DNA from: Batrachochytrium dendrobatidis JAM81
Lineage: Eukaryota > Chytridiomycota > Chytridiomycetes > Rhizophydiales
Reading direction: 5' to 3'
NCBI RefSeq assembly: GCF_000203795.2
Contig: NW_006281100.1
Coordinates: 1,137,099 to 1,201,098, forward strand
DNA: 64,000 nt
The position numbers and the translations under genes are program-made. Numbering within the stretch: position 1 is the stretch's first letter; every line of letters begins with the position of its first letter. This document shows, one piece after another, positions 1 through 11,542 of the stretch. The notes beneath the pieces are model-generated. The model was not told the origin of the DNA. It ran no database searches and worked only from the letters and a program-made list of their open reading frames with translations.

Positions 1-978
1 TAGTTGTTAATGTCCTAAAGAGCCTTTTTGTGCCCCTTATGACAAATTGCGTCATTATTAAACCTCACTATCAACTTTAACAACACATGTATTTCGTACG
101 CCTTCCACGCCACCCACAAGCGAGCATCAATAATGAATCACCAGATGAAATCATGGGATTTGGCTGTTTCATTGCATATATCAAGCGTATCTGTGGTAAA
201 GTATTGTCAGTTTACTGTAGTTGGTTTGTTTAGTCCAAGACTATGCTTTCTTGATGTTTTGAAAACATTGGTAGATTGCTGATTTGAATGAGGATTATCC
301 ATCGATCGTGTTTCCTGCACCATGGCTACAATCTGACTTGTTGACACTAGTTTGCGGATCCTCTTGATTCAATATAGAACATGAGTCGTTTGGTCTAGCA
401 AGGGCTGATTACTGAGCTTGCTGGTCTTGACACGACTGTTGATAATCCGCTTAATATAGTTTACCCTAATTTGAAATAATTGTGCAAATTTACAACCGGA
501 GAATTCACGTTTCCGAAATGCAGCGACAGCAGCTTGCTTAATGCAATCAGATTACTTGTTAAATATGATGAAAGTGGAGTTTTGCGTATAACCCAAAAGA
601 ATATCTATCCATTCTCATTTCATTCTCATTCCATTTTCATCTTATTATCGCTGGCTTTAATCCTATCGCCACCAAGACATCCACCCAAAAACATTCAACT
701 GAAACAGAATCCACGCACTGCATAACAGTGCTAAAAGGCACCCAAATCCCAACTCGCAGTATTAGTCTATTTATCGTTGATAGTGAGTGCCATTGACTCT
801 TTATAGTTTCATTTCAAACGTTAACCTGTTTAATTGCATCTGTTTATATTCTTCTAGTCAGATATCGACTGCGTAATATTTTAAATTCAAGACTTGATTC
901 TTCAGACCTGCTAACAACCTTTGAATTTAAATCCATTCAAGAGCAGATCATTCAAACCTATTGATACAGCCATTCGCA
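1..978. other. intergenic, no supported gene
   Basis: AT-rich sequence with only short open frames that lack an ATG or any recognisable motif. It contains the upstream region of the membrane-protein gene starting at 979. I see no RNA gene or clear repeat. Confidence 0.5.
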
Positions 979-1824
979 ATGCGTCCACAAACAGCATTGT
1001 ATGGTGCATTCTTGATGCTGACCTGGTCTACTGCAACTGCTGTTAATCATCGCTTGTACCCACGACAGGCTGCTGCATCTCTACCCACTGCTCCACAAGC
1101 ATCTTCTGTACCTCACTCACAAGCAACTCCTGCTGCTCCTCCACAGGCATCTGTATCTCCTGCTCCTCCAGCTCCTGCACCTGCTCCTGCTCCTACTACG
1201 TCATCTGTTGTACCTGCATTGCCATCTGTTGCTCCTTCTCCTACGCAAAAACCATCAGCTGCTATAGTTGTGACAACCACCTCCTCTAGTGGACCACAAG
1301 CACCTGCTCCATCGCCTGGACCAGCTACCATCTCCAATACTTCTAATGAACAGGGCATTACGGGTGGTCCAGTAGCCCCTGCAAGCAATGGTAGTACTAC
1401 CGGTTCATTAACAGGCTCACCCAACCCACCCTCATCTGAAATGTCCACATCAACCAAAGTGGTGCTAATTGCTGTTGGATGTGCTGTGTTTGTTGCTTGT
1501 GTAGGAATGTATGCATTCCGCAAGTTTGGTCAACTCCGGCCAAGTAATATGTTCCGTCAACGACTACGGAACAACGAAACAACAAATCATGGCAACACTG
1601 GACCAGCTCCTGTACCAATCCATAATGCTGCTGCTATGGGAAAAAGCAGTTCTGACTTGTACTATGCCACAGCTCAGAATGTTCCTAATCGATCTGCAGA
1701 TCTAAGTAACATCTATAGTACATTACCCAGTGCTGGTGCTGGTGGTCAACCATATCAGCAATACCAGCATGGAGGGTATGCACAATCCGAACCCCATACT
1801 AGTGTACAATTTGTTCGAGAATAA
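979..1824 (+). CDS. mucin-like single-pass membrane protein (secreted ectodomain)
   Basis: A 281-residue intronless frame from the ATG at 979; an upstream in-frame TTG at 961 is not a likely start. Residues 1-20 form a signal peptide (hydrophobic core LYGAFLMLTW, cleavage near STATA). Residues about 30-155 are a low-complexity Pro/Ala/Ser/Thr stretch with APAPAPAP runs, typical of an O-glycosylated fungal wall stalk. A transmembrane helix (VVLIAVGCAVFVACVGMYAF, about 161-180) is followed by a basic stop-transfer RKFGQLR and a cytoplasmic tail of about 100 residues rich in Asn, Ser and Tyr. The topology resembles cell-wall stress sensors, but there is no WSC cysteine domain, so sensor function is only a guess. 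No family could be named. Confidence 0.75.
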   Translation: MRPQTALYGAFLMLTWSTATAVNHRLYPRQAAASLPTAPQASSVPHSQATPAAPPQASVSPAPPAPAPAPAPTTSSVVPALPSVAPSPTQKPSAAIVVTTTSSSGPQAPAPSPGPATISNTSNEQGITGGPVAPASNGSTTGSLTGSPNPPSSEMSTSTKVVLIAVGCAVFVACVGMYAFRKFGQLRPSNMFRQRLRNNETTNHGNTGPAPVPIHNAAAMGKSSSDLYYATAQNVPNRSADLSNIYSTLPSAGAGGQPYQQYQHGGYAQSEPHTSVQFVRE

Positions 1825-2437
1825 AACTCATTCGCTGAATCTGTTTTACAGCTTTATTAAAAATTCAACACTTTGGAATAGACTGTGCTGGGCTGATTCC
1901 ATGGAATTGTTCATCTCATTTCTATTAGTCATTCAAGAGTTTAAACATGAACAATATGAATCTCGCGATATTGCTGTTTGGATCGTTGACAGTTTGTATG
2001 TGGTTTGGAATTGATCAAAACACACCATCTTGTTACTAAACTCATTCCACAACTGTTGATTGTGCAATCCTTATTTGATGTTCATATCACACGAATCGGT
2101 TAGAGTAGAATGTAATATTTGTATTGCTATCCAATCTCTGGGTAAACTCTCATGTGTTGGGTTGATCAGCCAATTGGCATACATCACTTGTTAAAAGTGG
2201 TCATTTTAATCGCATTGTTGTTTTTAATTCTTGCACTCATTTTTCAATTTCATCATCAACATGTATGGTGTGCGTTTGTATAGTGGCTTAACGTCCCATA
2301 GAAATAATACCTGCGTTGATCAAGATACGGATCTTGCCAGAAACTGCTGGATTAGCCATATGCCTAGAGTAAACAAAGTTTTAGTATTTGTATTGGGCTC
2401 ACTTGATACATTATTTCTATACAGACTGATCAAAAAC
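1825..2437. other. intergenic between convergent genes, nothing recognised
   Basis: 3' flanks of the membrane-protein gene and of STI1. Open frames here carry no motif and run through the STI1 3' region; none is supported. Confidence 0.5.
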
Positions 2438-4696
2438 TTACGATCGGACAGAAGAGGGATCTTCTTGCATTTGCTTCAAAATAGTCTGCATGATGGGATC
2501 GCTCATGGTTTGTTGGACATCAGGATTCTGCTTTGCACGCTCCAGCGTTTCCTCGCGGTTATGTGGAGCTTGGAGCTGGCTAAGAGTAAAGTATGCTTTT
2601 TGCATCTATATAGTTCAATCCAGTAGGGTTAATAAATGAAAAACAATCACCAATTAGACAAGACTATCTTACCTGCGACTGAACTTCGGCAGTATGCTTG
2701 TTTTCAGTGTCTTTGCTCATGATATCCTCACACATCTCAATGCAGCCCATGTAGTCACGCTTGGCACATAGAATTGCAGCTTTACGGATATATGCCTTGA
2801 GAAAATTGGGATCAAGTTTGATTGCAGCATCGCAGTCCTTGTCAGCTTCAGGCAAAGCCATCAACTTGGTATAGCAGGCAGCACGATTTGAAAAGTTTCG
2901 GGGATCTTCAGGGTTACGCTTGATGGCATCAGAGTATTGTTTAACAGCATTGACATAGTCGTGAGCCTTGAACAACTCGTTGCCCTTTTCACGAGCAGCA
3001 TCAGACAACTCGGGATTCTTGTAGTTTTCTTCTTCAATCTTTTTGAGAGTCTTTTCAGCATCGCGCAGTTTTTCAAGAATATCAGCAGTTCGGTGCTCGG
3101 AAAGCGATTTTTCAAAATGCTTGATTGCATTGGGATAGTCATTCAGCATAGTGTACGAAGTTCCAATGCGACCAAGTGCACTAAATCGTAACATATCAAT
3201 GAGGATCAGAATCAATTTCGGTTATGCAATAAACAATCTTGAATACTTACCGAGCAATCAGCTTATAATCAACCCGTTGTTCACGACCAACTTCAACAGC
3301 TTCCTCGCAAGTCTTGATGCACTCGTCAAACTTTTCCATTTCAAAGTATACAGCTGCCTTGTTAGTGAGAACAGCCACGTTAGTATTATCCAAATCCCAA
3401 GCCTCAGCATAGTGCTTCAACGCTTCCTCAAACTGACGTTGTTTGTAAGCAGCATTTCCCTTGGTCTTGGCCTCGTCACTGGCAGTACGTTTATTTTTTT
3501 TCTCTAGCTCTTCAGGAGTCAATTCAGGTTCAGATTGAGTTTTGGGCTGTGGTTTATGAGAAGACTGAGCTGCCTTGCGCGAGTCAATATCAGCATGAGC
3601 CTCTTCAGTTGCCTTTTCAACCTCGTCGGCATTTCGAGCAACACGAGCATCCAGATCCATGAGTCCCATCAATACCTCCATAATACGAGTATCTTGAAGA
3701 TGACTAATTTAGAATTTACAATGCAATCAATATGATGTAAATCATACATGTCTAGCAAATATTAGAAATCATAAATGTCCAGGAAATAAGATTACAAGTA
3801 TGCACACTGATACAACGTACAGGTTAATTGTTTCTGGATTGCTCTGGATCTGACGAAGTTTTTCAACAAGATCAGGCTGAGCAAGCAGAGGAGAAAGACG
3901 AGGGTTGGCGGCAATTTTTTCCCACATGCCAGGTCCAAACATCTTGGCCATGGGATTAGAGCTGGCTGACATGGCAGCAGTAACATCGCTCAAACCACGC
4001 TTGAGAAGCGCATTTTCTGGCTCAATTTTCAAGCCAGCTTCGTAAACAGCAGTAGCTTCTTCCAGATTACCAAGTCCATGAAGAGCAGCACCTTTACGTG
4101 AGTATCCCTAATGGTATTAAGCAGAGTTTAAATATTAGCGAGGAAATTCCAGATTGGCAAGTTGATTGTCGAGTAAATAGGATTGATTCAATAGATTTCA
4201 GTATGAGCAGTAAAAAGTTGTGATTTTATAGCACTCGACAAAAACAAAGCGATGATTCAACGCATACCTTTGCCCAGTCAGGTTTAATTTCAATAGTTTT
4301 TTCTGCATCCTTGACAGCATCAACATAATTGTGCATGCTAGCATATGCAGCTGACCTAAAGACAACATCACACATTAAAACGGTTAAATACTGTAAAAGC
4401 ACATTTGATGAATAATCAGATCTAATAGATTCAAGCATGATAAAATCATGGAAGCCAACAAGACTCAGATAAGCCTACCTATTAGAGTAAAGGACATGGT
4501 TGGAAGGATCAAGTTCTATTGCCTGAGAAAAGAGCTTGATGGCAGAATCATACTGTCCAGCACTGAACGCCTGGTTGCCTTGTGCTTTGAAATCGTCAGC
4601 CTAAGAATAGATGGAAAACCAGACATGAATCAGATTAAACTGCAGCAATACAAACAGTAATAAAGCAGAATCGATGTTCATGACACTTGCCGACAT
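2438..4696 (-). CDS. STI1: Hsp70/Hsp90 co-chaperone STI1 (Hop)
   Basis: TPR co-chaperone that bridges Hsp70 and Hsp90 in the cytosol. Seven exons on the minus strand: 4691-4696, 4479-4600, 4268-4355, 3821-4107, 3251-3703, 2673-3180 and 2438-2575. They join in phase to 533 residues, close to the family norm. The order is TPR1 (start MSADDFKAQGNQAFSAGQYD), a DP1 domain (MAKMFGPGMWEKIAANP, LSPLLAQPDLVEKL), TPR2A (KTKGNAAYKQRQFEEALKHY), TPR2B (EKGNELFKAHDYVNAVKQYS) and a C-terminal DP2 (NPDVQQTMSDPIMQTILKQM). The first exon is only ATGTCG and needs a GC-AG intron. The last acceptor is the second of two nearby AGs, chosen because the first gives the wrong frame. Upstream lies a perfect step-type heat-shock element. 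It is downstream of uL2 on the same strand with its own promoter gap. Confidence 0.93.
4601..4690 (-). other. GC-AG intron after a 6-nt first coding exon (STI1)
   Basis: Reading the minus strand, ATGTCG is followed by GCAAGT and the intron ends in CTTAG before GCTGACGAT. Only this join gives the family start MSADD; using the nearby GT gives a premature stop. Confidence 0.75.
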
Positions 4697-4763
4697 ATAA
4701 AAAGAATCAAATATTTAATGGCAAAAATCAAGTTTTGATTCTTGTGAATTTGTATGGATTTGC

Positions 4764-4788
4764 CTTCCATCAAATTCCAAACACTTCC
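4764..4788 (-). promoter_or_regulatory. step-type heat-shock element upstream of STI1
   Basis: Three CTTCC/ATTCC units (minus strand GGAAG, GGAAT, GGAAG) lie at 4764-4768, 4774-4778 and 4784-4788. Each pair is separated by exactly five bases, 68-92 bp upstream of the STI1 start codon. This is the nGAAn-5-nGAAn-5-nGAAn arrangement recognised by fungal Hsf1. Confidence 0.65.
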
Positions 4789-4971
4789 AGTGTGTCTAAA
4801 GTCTGTTCATGTCAAGCTTGAATTAATAATAAAATCATGACTGATGTCAAGTGTGTTTAAATTCTAATATTCGTCACTATCGTATGCTCTTGTTCAATAT
4901 CACCAAAACAATGTAAACCTAATTAAAAGGATTTCACATAAAATGTATTGAAGATCAGACAAAAAATGTGC

Positions 4972-5878
4972 TTATGCCTTGTCGACAATGACCTTGGTAC
5001 CACGCTGCAAACCAGTTCTCCTGGCAGCAATAAGACCAACTTTTTGTCCAGGAGGAGCAAAGCGAGAAACGGTCGAGGCATGACCAATGTGTTGATGATT
5101 ACCACCACCGTGAGGATGATCAACAGGATTCATAGCAACACCACGAGTCTTGGGCCAAGAGTTACGCTTAACGCGATACTTGTGGAAGGCACGTCCAGCC
5201 TTGAGAAGGGGTTTGTCAATACGACCACCTCCAGCAACAATACCAACAGTAGCACGGCACTTGTTGGATAAAACTTTCTTGGCACCAGATGGAAGCTTGA
5301 GACGGGTCTTGCCTTCATCGGGATTCTGGCCAATAACAGTGGCATAGTTACCAGAAACACGAGCAATCGCTCCACGATCACCAATAGACTCTTCAATGTT
5401 GCAGACAATGGTACCTTCGGGAACAGATGCAAGGGGAAGAACGTTTCCAATCGTTAAACCAGCTATAAACATCAAAATAACGGTGTTAGTTGAAGAAATC
5501 TAAATATCTAAAAAACAATCCAAACCTCACCCTTCTTTCCACAGTAGAGAAACTGTCCAGTGAAAAGACCTTCGGCAGCAATAAAGGTCTGCTCAGAAAG
5601 ACCATACTTGTAGGGGTTACGGAAAACGACTTTGGCAAGTGGGGCACCACGACCTGGATCGTGAACAATCTCCTTGACAAGACCTCGAATATAGCCGTGT
5701 CTATAGTGGTTAAAGTCGTATCAGTACAATGCAGGCCCAAATCTAGTTTTTAAATAGTAATAAAATACCTCTCTGAATAGTCGAGAGGACGATGTTTGGC
5801 TGCGCCAACACGACGCTTGGTGTGAGATTTGAAAATACCACCAGCACCCTTACGCTGCGCACGAATGACTCTACCCAT
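4972..5878 (-). CDS. RPL2: 60S ribosomal protein uL2 (L8/L2)
   Basis: Core large-subunit protein at the peptidyl-transferase region. Exons 5769-5878, 5531-5700 and 4972-5462 give 256 residues, the normal eukaryotic uL2 length. The start [20 protein letters not shown] is the canonical N-terminus. The highly conserved C-terminal stretch includes [20 protein letters not shown], with the histidines near the peptidyl-transferase centre, followed by the GLIAARRTG tail. Introns interrupt codons after SER and after KK. The last residues ([12 protein letters not shown]) differ from the usual short tail, as expected between phyla. Identity is near certain. Confidence 0.97.
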
Positions 5879-6581
5879 TGCGACTCTAATTACAGTAAAA
5901 TCATTAGCTCGTTAGTAAGCCAATATTTACCACGCCAAAGCACTCTGAACATAAGATCATGCCAATAGACAATCCAAAATATAGCATCACATCCTCCACT
6001 TGTACACGAGCAAATCCATCATCCATCCACCCAAAAACAAGTGTCAAACTGTTTATAAGTGTCCTAATCATTCCTACAACAATCGACTACATTGAAATGC
6101 AATACTGCAAAGTAACAAGATCGCTACAGTGTGTAAATCCCTTTCAAAAGGAACTCGTAGTAAAGATTTAAAATAGTCGATTGTCATTGGCTCCCTGCAT
6201 CAGTTTGTAGAGTGTAACACCATAATCTAGTCGACTGTATGCTGTTCAAGTCAAAAGATCTGCAACATGCAGCTTGTTCTTCAATGTTGAACCCGCGCTG
6301 CTGTGATTTCTGATGCATCTGCCATGAAACATGCAGGTGTAGATTAACAGGTGGATGAAGATGCTCCTGGATGAATGGATGAATGCTTTCTCCATGCATG
6401 CATGATACAACTCAGCGACAAACAAGGCATGAATCCTTACAAAAATTCTGTGGGGAAGAAGCGACAGGCAGTGAATTGTCAAGTTGACAACTCCAAAATT
6501 GAATTCAACATCACGTGGACTATACTCTTATCACGTGTAAATTCATTTTTCATTTACAAATGCCATTCGAACTGTACAGCC
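5879..6581. other. intergenic, upstream of uL2
   Basis: No gene supported; short frames only. It ends where the first MITE copy begins. Confidence 0.5.
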
Positions 6582-6893
6582 GTATTCACGTAAGACGGAA
6601 CACTAAACAAGGATGTCAAAGTATAATAAACAGTCATGAAATGATTGGCATCAATTCATGTCAAATTTACTGGGTTTTCCTGTTGTTTGGCATGTATTCT
6701 ATTTTAAACTCGGTGATCGTACAATGTATGTTATATCAAGAGAATGATCTTGGTTCAAAACTATAGTTTATGTGAGCATCGTGATGTTTGTTGTGTTTAT
6801 TGAAAGACTGCAGCCAGTTTGAATAGGAGTCACAATGGATATTCAACTACTGTATATTTCAGAACGGAATAGTATTCCATTTTACGTGAATAC
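6582..6893. mobile_element. MITE-like element, copy A
   Basis: A 312-bp element bounded by GTATTCACGTAA and TTACGTGAATAC. The imperfect terminal inverted repeats extend about 23 bp (GTATTCACGTAARAYGGAAY). There is no open frame for a transposase. The same sequence recurs inverted at 7477-7790 at about 97% identity, with a few substitutions and one 2-bp indel. No clear target-site duplication was found. Confidence 0.75.
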
Positions 6894-7476
6894 AACCAAC
6901 ACAACTTGGTTCATATCAAGCGTGTCAAGCGTGATGAAAAACTGCTGTTGATTCAATCTAAAGTATTTTGTACTTGCTGAATACAACAACTGTCGATATC
7001 GTACAGTCTATATTGATACCAAGTAGTTTCATGGATGCTATCTGCAAAAATAAAGTAAACTATACATCACGTGAGTACACATTTTTATTTGTGCCAACAG
7101 CCCATCAAATCCGACTTGAATATCTAAAAACGTGAGTCTCAGATCTGAGCTTGGTTCAGTTGAAACGAATACTGCCATTGAAATAAATGATGATATTCTG
7201 ACAGATACTTCTAAAGTGCTGCTGATTGTGCAACTGATTTGTCACTGTGTTGGCCAATATTGTATAACATATTGACTCCTTTGACTATCTGTTCCATTGG
7301 CTGAACTACTGCAGAAACTATATAGTTTGGATAGCTGATGTTAAATCACTGACACTATGTGTATTGTTTGTAATTATGCCATACCATTAAAAATCTGTGT
7401 TTCTAACCGTTAATGTTGTAATTTGCACATTTAGTTGAACACCATGGCAGTAGATCTTGTTCGACCTTTCTTGGTT
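6894..7476. other. spacer between two inverted MITE copies
   Basis: 583 bp with no open frame of note. The two flanking copies and this spacer could together form one larger element with long terminal inverted repeats. Confidence 0.45.
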
Positions 7477-7790
7477 GTATTCACGTAAAACGCAATACTA
7501 TTCTGTCCTGAAATATACAGTAGTTGAATATCCATTGTGACTCCTATTCAAACTGGCTGCAGTCTTTCAATAAACACAACAAACATCACGATGCTCACAT
7601 AAACTATAGTTTTGAACCAAGATCATTCTCCTGGTATAACATACATTGTACGATCACCGAGTTTAAAATAGAATACATGCCAAACAACAGGAAAACCCAG
7701 TGAATTTGACATGAATTGATGCCAATCATTTCATGAGACTGTTTATTATACTTTGACATCCTTGTTTAGTGTTCCGTTTTACGTGAATAC
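7477..7790. mobile_element. MITE-like element, copy B (inverted relative to copy A)
   Basis: 314 bp, the reverse complement of copy A. Its outer terminal repeat overlaps the 3' end of the neighbouring F-box gene and provides that gene's last codons and stop. Flanks match those of copy A for a few bases (ACAGCC), so the termini may extend slightly further or the pair may be an inverted duplication. Confidence 0.75.
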
Positions 7791-10752
7791 GGCTGTGATG
7801 CGGACAAATGATGAGATGTGGATGCAGTAGTCGCCCGAGTACGGGTGTCGTAATCATGCTGCAAACATGTCACAAAGTCTTCAAATAAACTTTGGTTTGA
7901 CACCAACTCGCATACTTTGGAGGCTCTTTGGATTGCTTCTTTGCTAATTGACTTGCATTGAGTAAGATTTACAGCATGTAGTTTGGTCGCGACTTGCACA
8001 AGATGATTAATTCCTGCATCAGTAACCTGCACGCATCCCCGAATATTCAAAAACCCAAGACTGGGAAGTCCCTGCGCAAGCGTTCCAAGTGATGCATCCG
8101 TCACAGCACTCCCACAATAGCTTACATCCAATGAATGGATTTCGTTGCATCCTTGAACAAGGATATCTGCGTATTGTTCTGTGAGTGAGCAGCAAAATGA
8201 TAAACCGAGCTTTTTTAATCGCGGACAGCACCATGATAGAACAGATATGGTCTGATCTGTGAGAAAGGAGCAATCACTTAGATTGAGCTCCTCGAGCATA
8301 AATGTATATGGCATCGGATTTGGTAGAGTGGTTGGTTGAAGCAGCTCTAGTTGTGCTAAATGGTTTAATGTCTGGTCGACTTGGCATGGTGGTAAAGCGG
8401 CAATTGGGATTGTTTTTATACTTGAATCTGTACTTTCACTACTGTAAAAAAATTGTGGAGCTATATCTGTGGATGCGCTATCCATTGATAAGTTACTGAT
8501 TTCAGCTGTGTTGCATTAAATAGTCAAAAAATCATAAAATAACATCACTCAATTTGTCAGTATTATAACAGCATGAACAAGTAGCAAGCCCATCATCTAT
8601 TACCATTATTGTCCAAAACTCGATCAGAATCAAGCCCGGGTTCAAAAGCGATGGAGCCTTGCATAGATTGAACAGCAAGATCGGCAGGTTGACACGGTAA
8701 GCACTGCCATTTTAAAAATCCACTGTCAAATATGCCTGTACATCGCTGAAAGTTTGCCTTTTTAATTGATTGCCAGATTGATTTTCCCATTATTGCTTCA
8801 GTAATGCTCTTGCAGTAGCTCAGTCCAATTGTATTCAAATACTGGCACCTGTCAAGCAAGTTCAAAATGCTTTGATCAGATAGCTTTCTGCAATTACTCA
8901 ACTCAATAGTTTGCAAGTACTTGCAGTGTTCTGAAATTGAAGCCAATCCCACTTCTGTAATATCCCATAAGCTTGCCAGTCCCAGGGTTTGGAGATGAGT
9001 TGCATACTGGGAAATATGAAATAGTCCTTGATCAGTGATCTGCCAACAGCTTTTAAGATTCAGAGTTATGACATTTGATCCGCAGAAACGCATGATATTT
9101 TCAAGAGTTTTATCATTGATAGACTTGTGCCATTTGAAGAGATCGACATGTGAAACAAGATTATGTGCTTTCTCAAGTAAAAAGGCTGTCATGTATTTGC
9201 TGACACGTCGTAGTCGCATACGCTGTCGAAAATCAAAGTAGCGAAATACATTTAAAAGAGAAGATGGACCAAGGCCCATTATAGTGAAGGATTCATGTGT
9301 ATCAGCCGAGTTTGAAGACAAAATGAATTCAGAAAGATTGGGGCTGAGAGGGTGCTCAGGCTCGGCTTTGAAACTGTTTTTCATGGTGGTTTCGCGGGCT
9401 GCTGCTTGACCAGAAATAGTTTGTGCAAATTTCATCAGTTTATCATCAGACCATACGGCAACAGATACACGCCGTCGATTATCAAGCCTTTTTGCAAGCA
9501 TAGCCTGCGATGACATGGCATTCGACTCGATATTCAGAGTATGTGGCAGAAATGTCAAGGGCTCTGGAGTTGTAGTTTGCACTTCACCACCTAGTACATC
9601 CAAAGATCTCTCTACAGAAACCCCTGAGCTGGATTCCACGTCCTCGTCTGACCTTTCCGATGTTGGCTCTCTGGATCTTGGTTCAAAAGTAATATTAGGC
9701 ATGACATCCATCATATCCACTCTAATAGATTGCTTTCGAGAAGTAGGATATGCCAATGGCGCCAGCTGTGAATCCTGTATAGTTAGGGTATGGCATAATG
9801 CTAGGCCTGTGAGTGCTTAAAAATACTCAATAGCGCTCATCAAAACAAAACAGATCTTATTGATCCACAGTGCAATAAACTACCTTTAGTTCCTCTAAAA
9901 ACTTTTTTTGCAATTCAATGGATGGCTTTCTTCCTACACGCTGTAATTCCTGTGACATGAGTGCAAGTCGATCTTGAGCAGCAGCTTTCAAAACACGTTC
10001 TATTTCAGGATAGTTGACGAGTTTCTTGTGCACGACATCAGATCGAAGAATAACCAAAGTACAAGGTACCTTTGCAATAACTGTTGCTGTTCGTTTAATA
10101 TCAAATAGTATTCCAATCTCTCCAACTGTATTAAAATAACATTGCGTTTGAAGTTGGGGTAAATGATTGTCAGATCCATTCCGTCTTGGCCGTTATACAT
10201 ATCATCCTGTATCGAATCCCATTACTTACAAAATGTGCCATGATTCAGCTCTCCGAAAATAACCTCATCGTCCTCACTCACCACTTTAAGCGAACCTTTG
10301 ATAATAAAAAACATGGCGCGAGCAACCTCGCCTTGGTGAATCACAATATCACCAGGGGAATATTTCCTCACCGTCATGGTTTTGCAGATCTCATGCAGGA
10401 ACTCGTCCGTTTCAGAAACCCCAGCAAAAAAGGGCAATCTAGTCAGCAGGGTATACAGTTCGCCTGGAATAAGTGAATTGGCGGATGCAGTAGTGGGCGA
10501 TGCAGTGTCAGAGAGCAACGGAGCACTAGACAACAAGCTTTTGCTATTATGAGCAGCAACAGTAGTTGATGAGTTGAATGCAACTGTTGCATCAGCATTG
10601 ATATTAGGAGCAGACAAATTCGTTGCGATAGACAATAGGTTGCGACGAGAATTGCTGCTATTCAAGGCTGTCATTATCGAATAGTAGAATAACAGGCTTG
10701 TTAGTTGAACCATAAGTCTGTGATTATCTTGTCCTGCAATAGCAAATGGCAT
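7766..10752 (-). CDS. cyclic-nucleotide-binding / F-box / LRR protein
   Basis: Exons 10230-10752, 9884-10125, 8604-9774 and 7766-8505 join in phase to about 891 residues. A cyclic-nucleotide-binding domain comes first (LPFFAGVSETDEFLHEICKT, then the phosphate cassette FGEIGILFDIKRTATV). The cassette keeps the Glu and Arg that hold ribose and phosphate. Next comes a Ser-rich linker, an F-box-like helix set (LGPSSLLNVFRYFDFRQRMR), and Cys-containing LRRs (NLKSCWQITDQGL, LSNCRKLSDQSI, LSYCKSITEA, then LNLSDCSFLTDQTIS and others). The inferred role is an SCF substrate adaptor controlled by cAMP or cGMP. The start is uncertain: I use the ATG at 10752. A longer upstream frame is blocked by a stop across the apparent leader intron. 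The C-terminal residues PYSRKTEH and the stop are encoded by a MITE terminal repeat. Confidence 0.82.
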
Positions 10753-11542
10753 TTCCCACTCTGTACCACATATCAAACAAAAAGTATAGTCAAGTCATTC
10801 CTAAATAGCCATTTTAGTATCAATGACATACATGCAGGTGTCAAACTGCCTAGACTTAGGCCTCGAGGAATAGATTCTTTAGCGTTTAAATCAATGTCAG
10901 ACAAGACTGTGGGAGAAGCTGGAGTATTTGCATTCATAGCAGTGTTCATTGCATTCATGCAACAATAACAAGTCAGGAAATAAACTCTAGCACTCGAGTA
11001 GATTCAATCAATATTTGGTATCAGCGTGGATGAGTGTCGAGCAACAAGTCAAAGCCTTTTTGGACGCGTCGTACTGATTTTTGATTGTCAGCAATCGAAT
11101 CTCGACACCAACTCGAGTTCTAGAGTCGATTATTGGACCTGAATTGTATTTATTTCATTCCATCGCTGCGTATCGTTTGAAATTAACTCTGAAATGGTCT
11201 AATGCGTTCTGGGTGTCCATTTTCATCATCTTGTTTGTTGTGGATACAATAAACCTCCGATTAATCTTGCAAAGCCACAAGTTTGATAATCAGAAACCTT
11301 GTCTAAGCAGACTAGTTGTAACTCTCCAACTATATTTACGTGAATCTCATCATAAAATGCACTCTTGTCTCTATTACTCAAAGTAGATTGTATTCATAAA
11401 CTGGATATTGATCTGCCACACTTGAATCTACATTTAATGATGGTTTTAATCAGGAATCTCGGATTAATCTTTCCTGCTTACTCAATTCTGTCACGTGAAA
11501 TTTTCTCGTGTCAAGTCTATAGATTGAGACCGTTTATTATGT
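10753..11542. other. leader region of the F-box gene and intergenic DNA
   Basis: The minus strand shows an ATG at 10958 opening a frame of about 42 codons to a good GTATGT donor (10831). A matching acceptor lies at 10761. Splicing there creates a TAG, so this looks like a spliced 5' leader with an upstream ORF rather than coding sequence. The rest (10960-11542) shows nothing recognisable. Confidence 0.4.

Noticed and set aside
480..725. Open frame of 81 codons upstream of the membrane-protein gene
   Set aside because: No ATG start, low-complexity AT-rich translation, no motif and no splice context.
2231..2626. Plus-strand frame of 131 codons
   Set aside because: Begins at a non-ATG codon and runs antisense through the last STI1 exon; it is a shadow.
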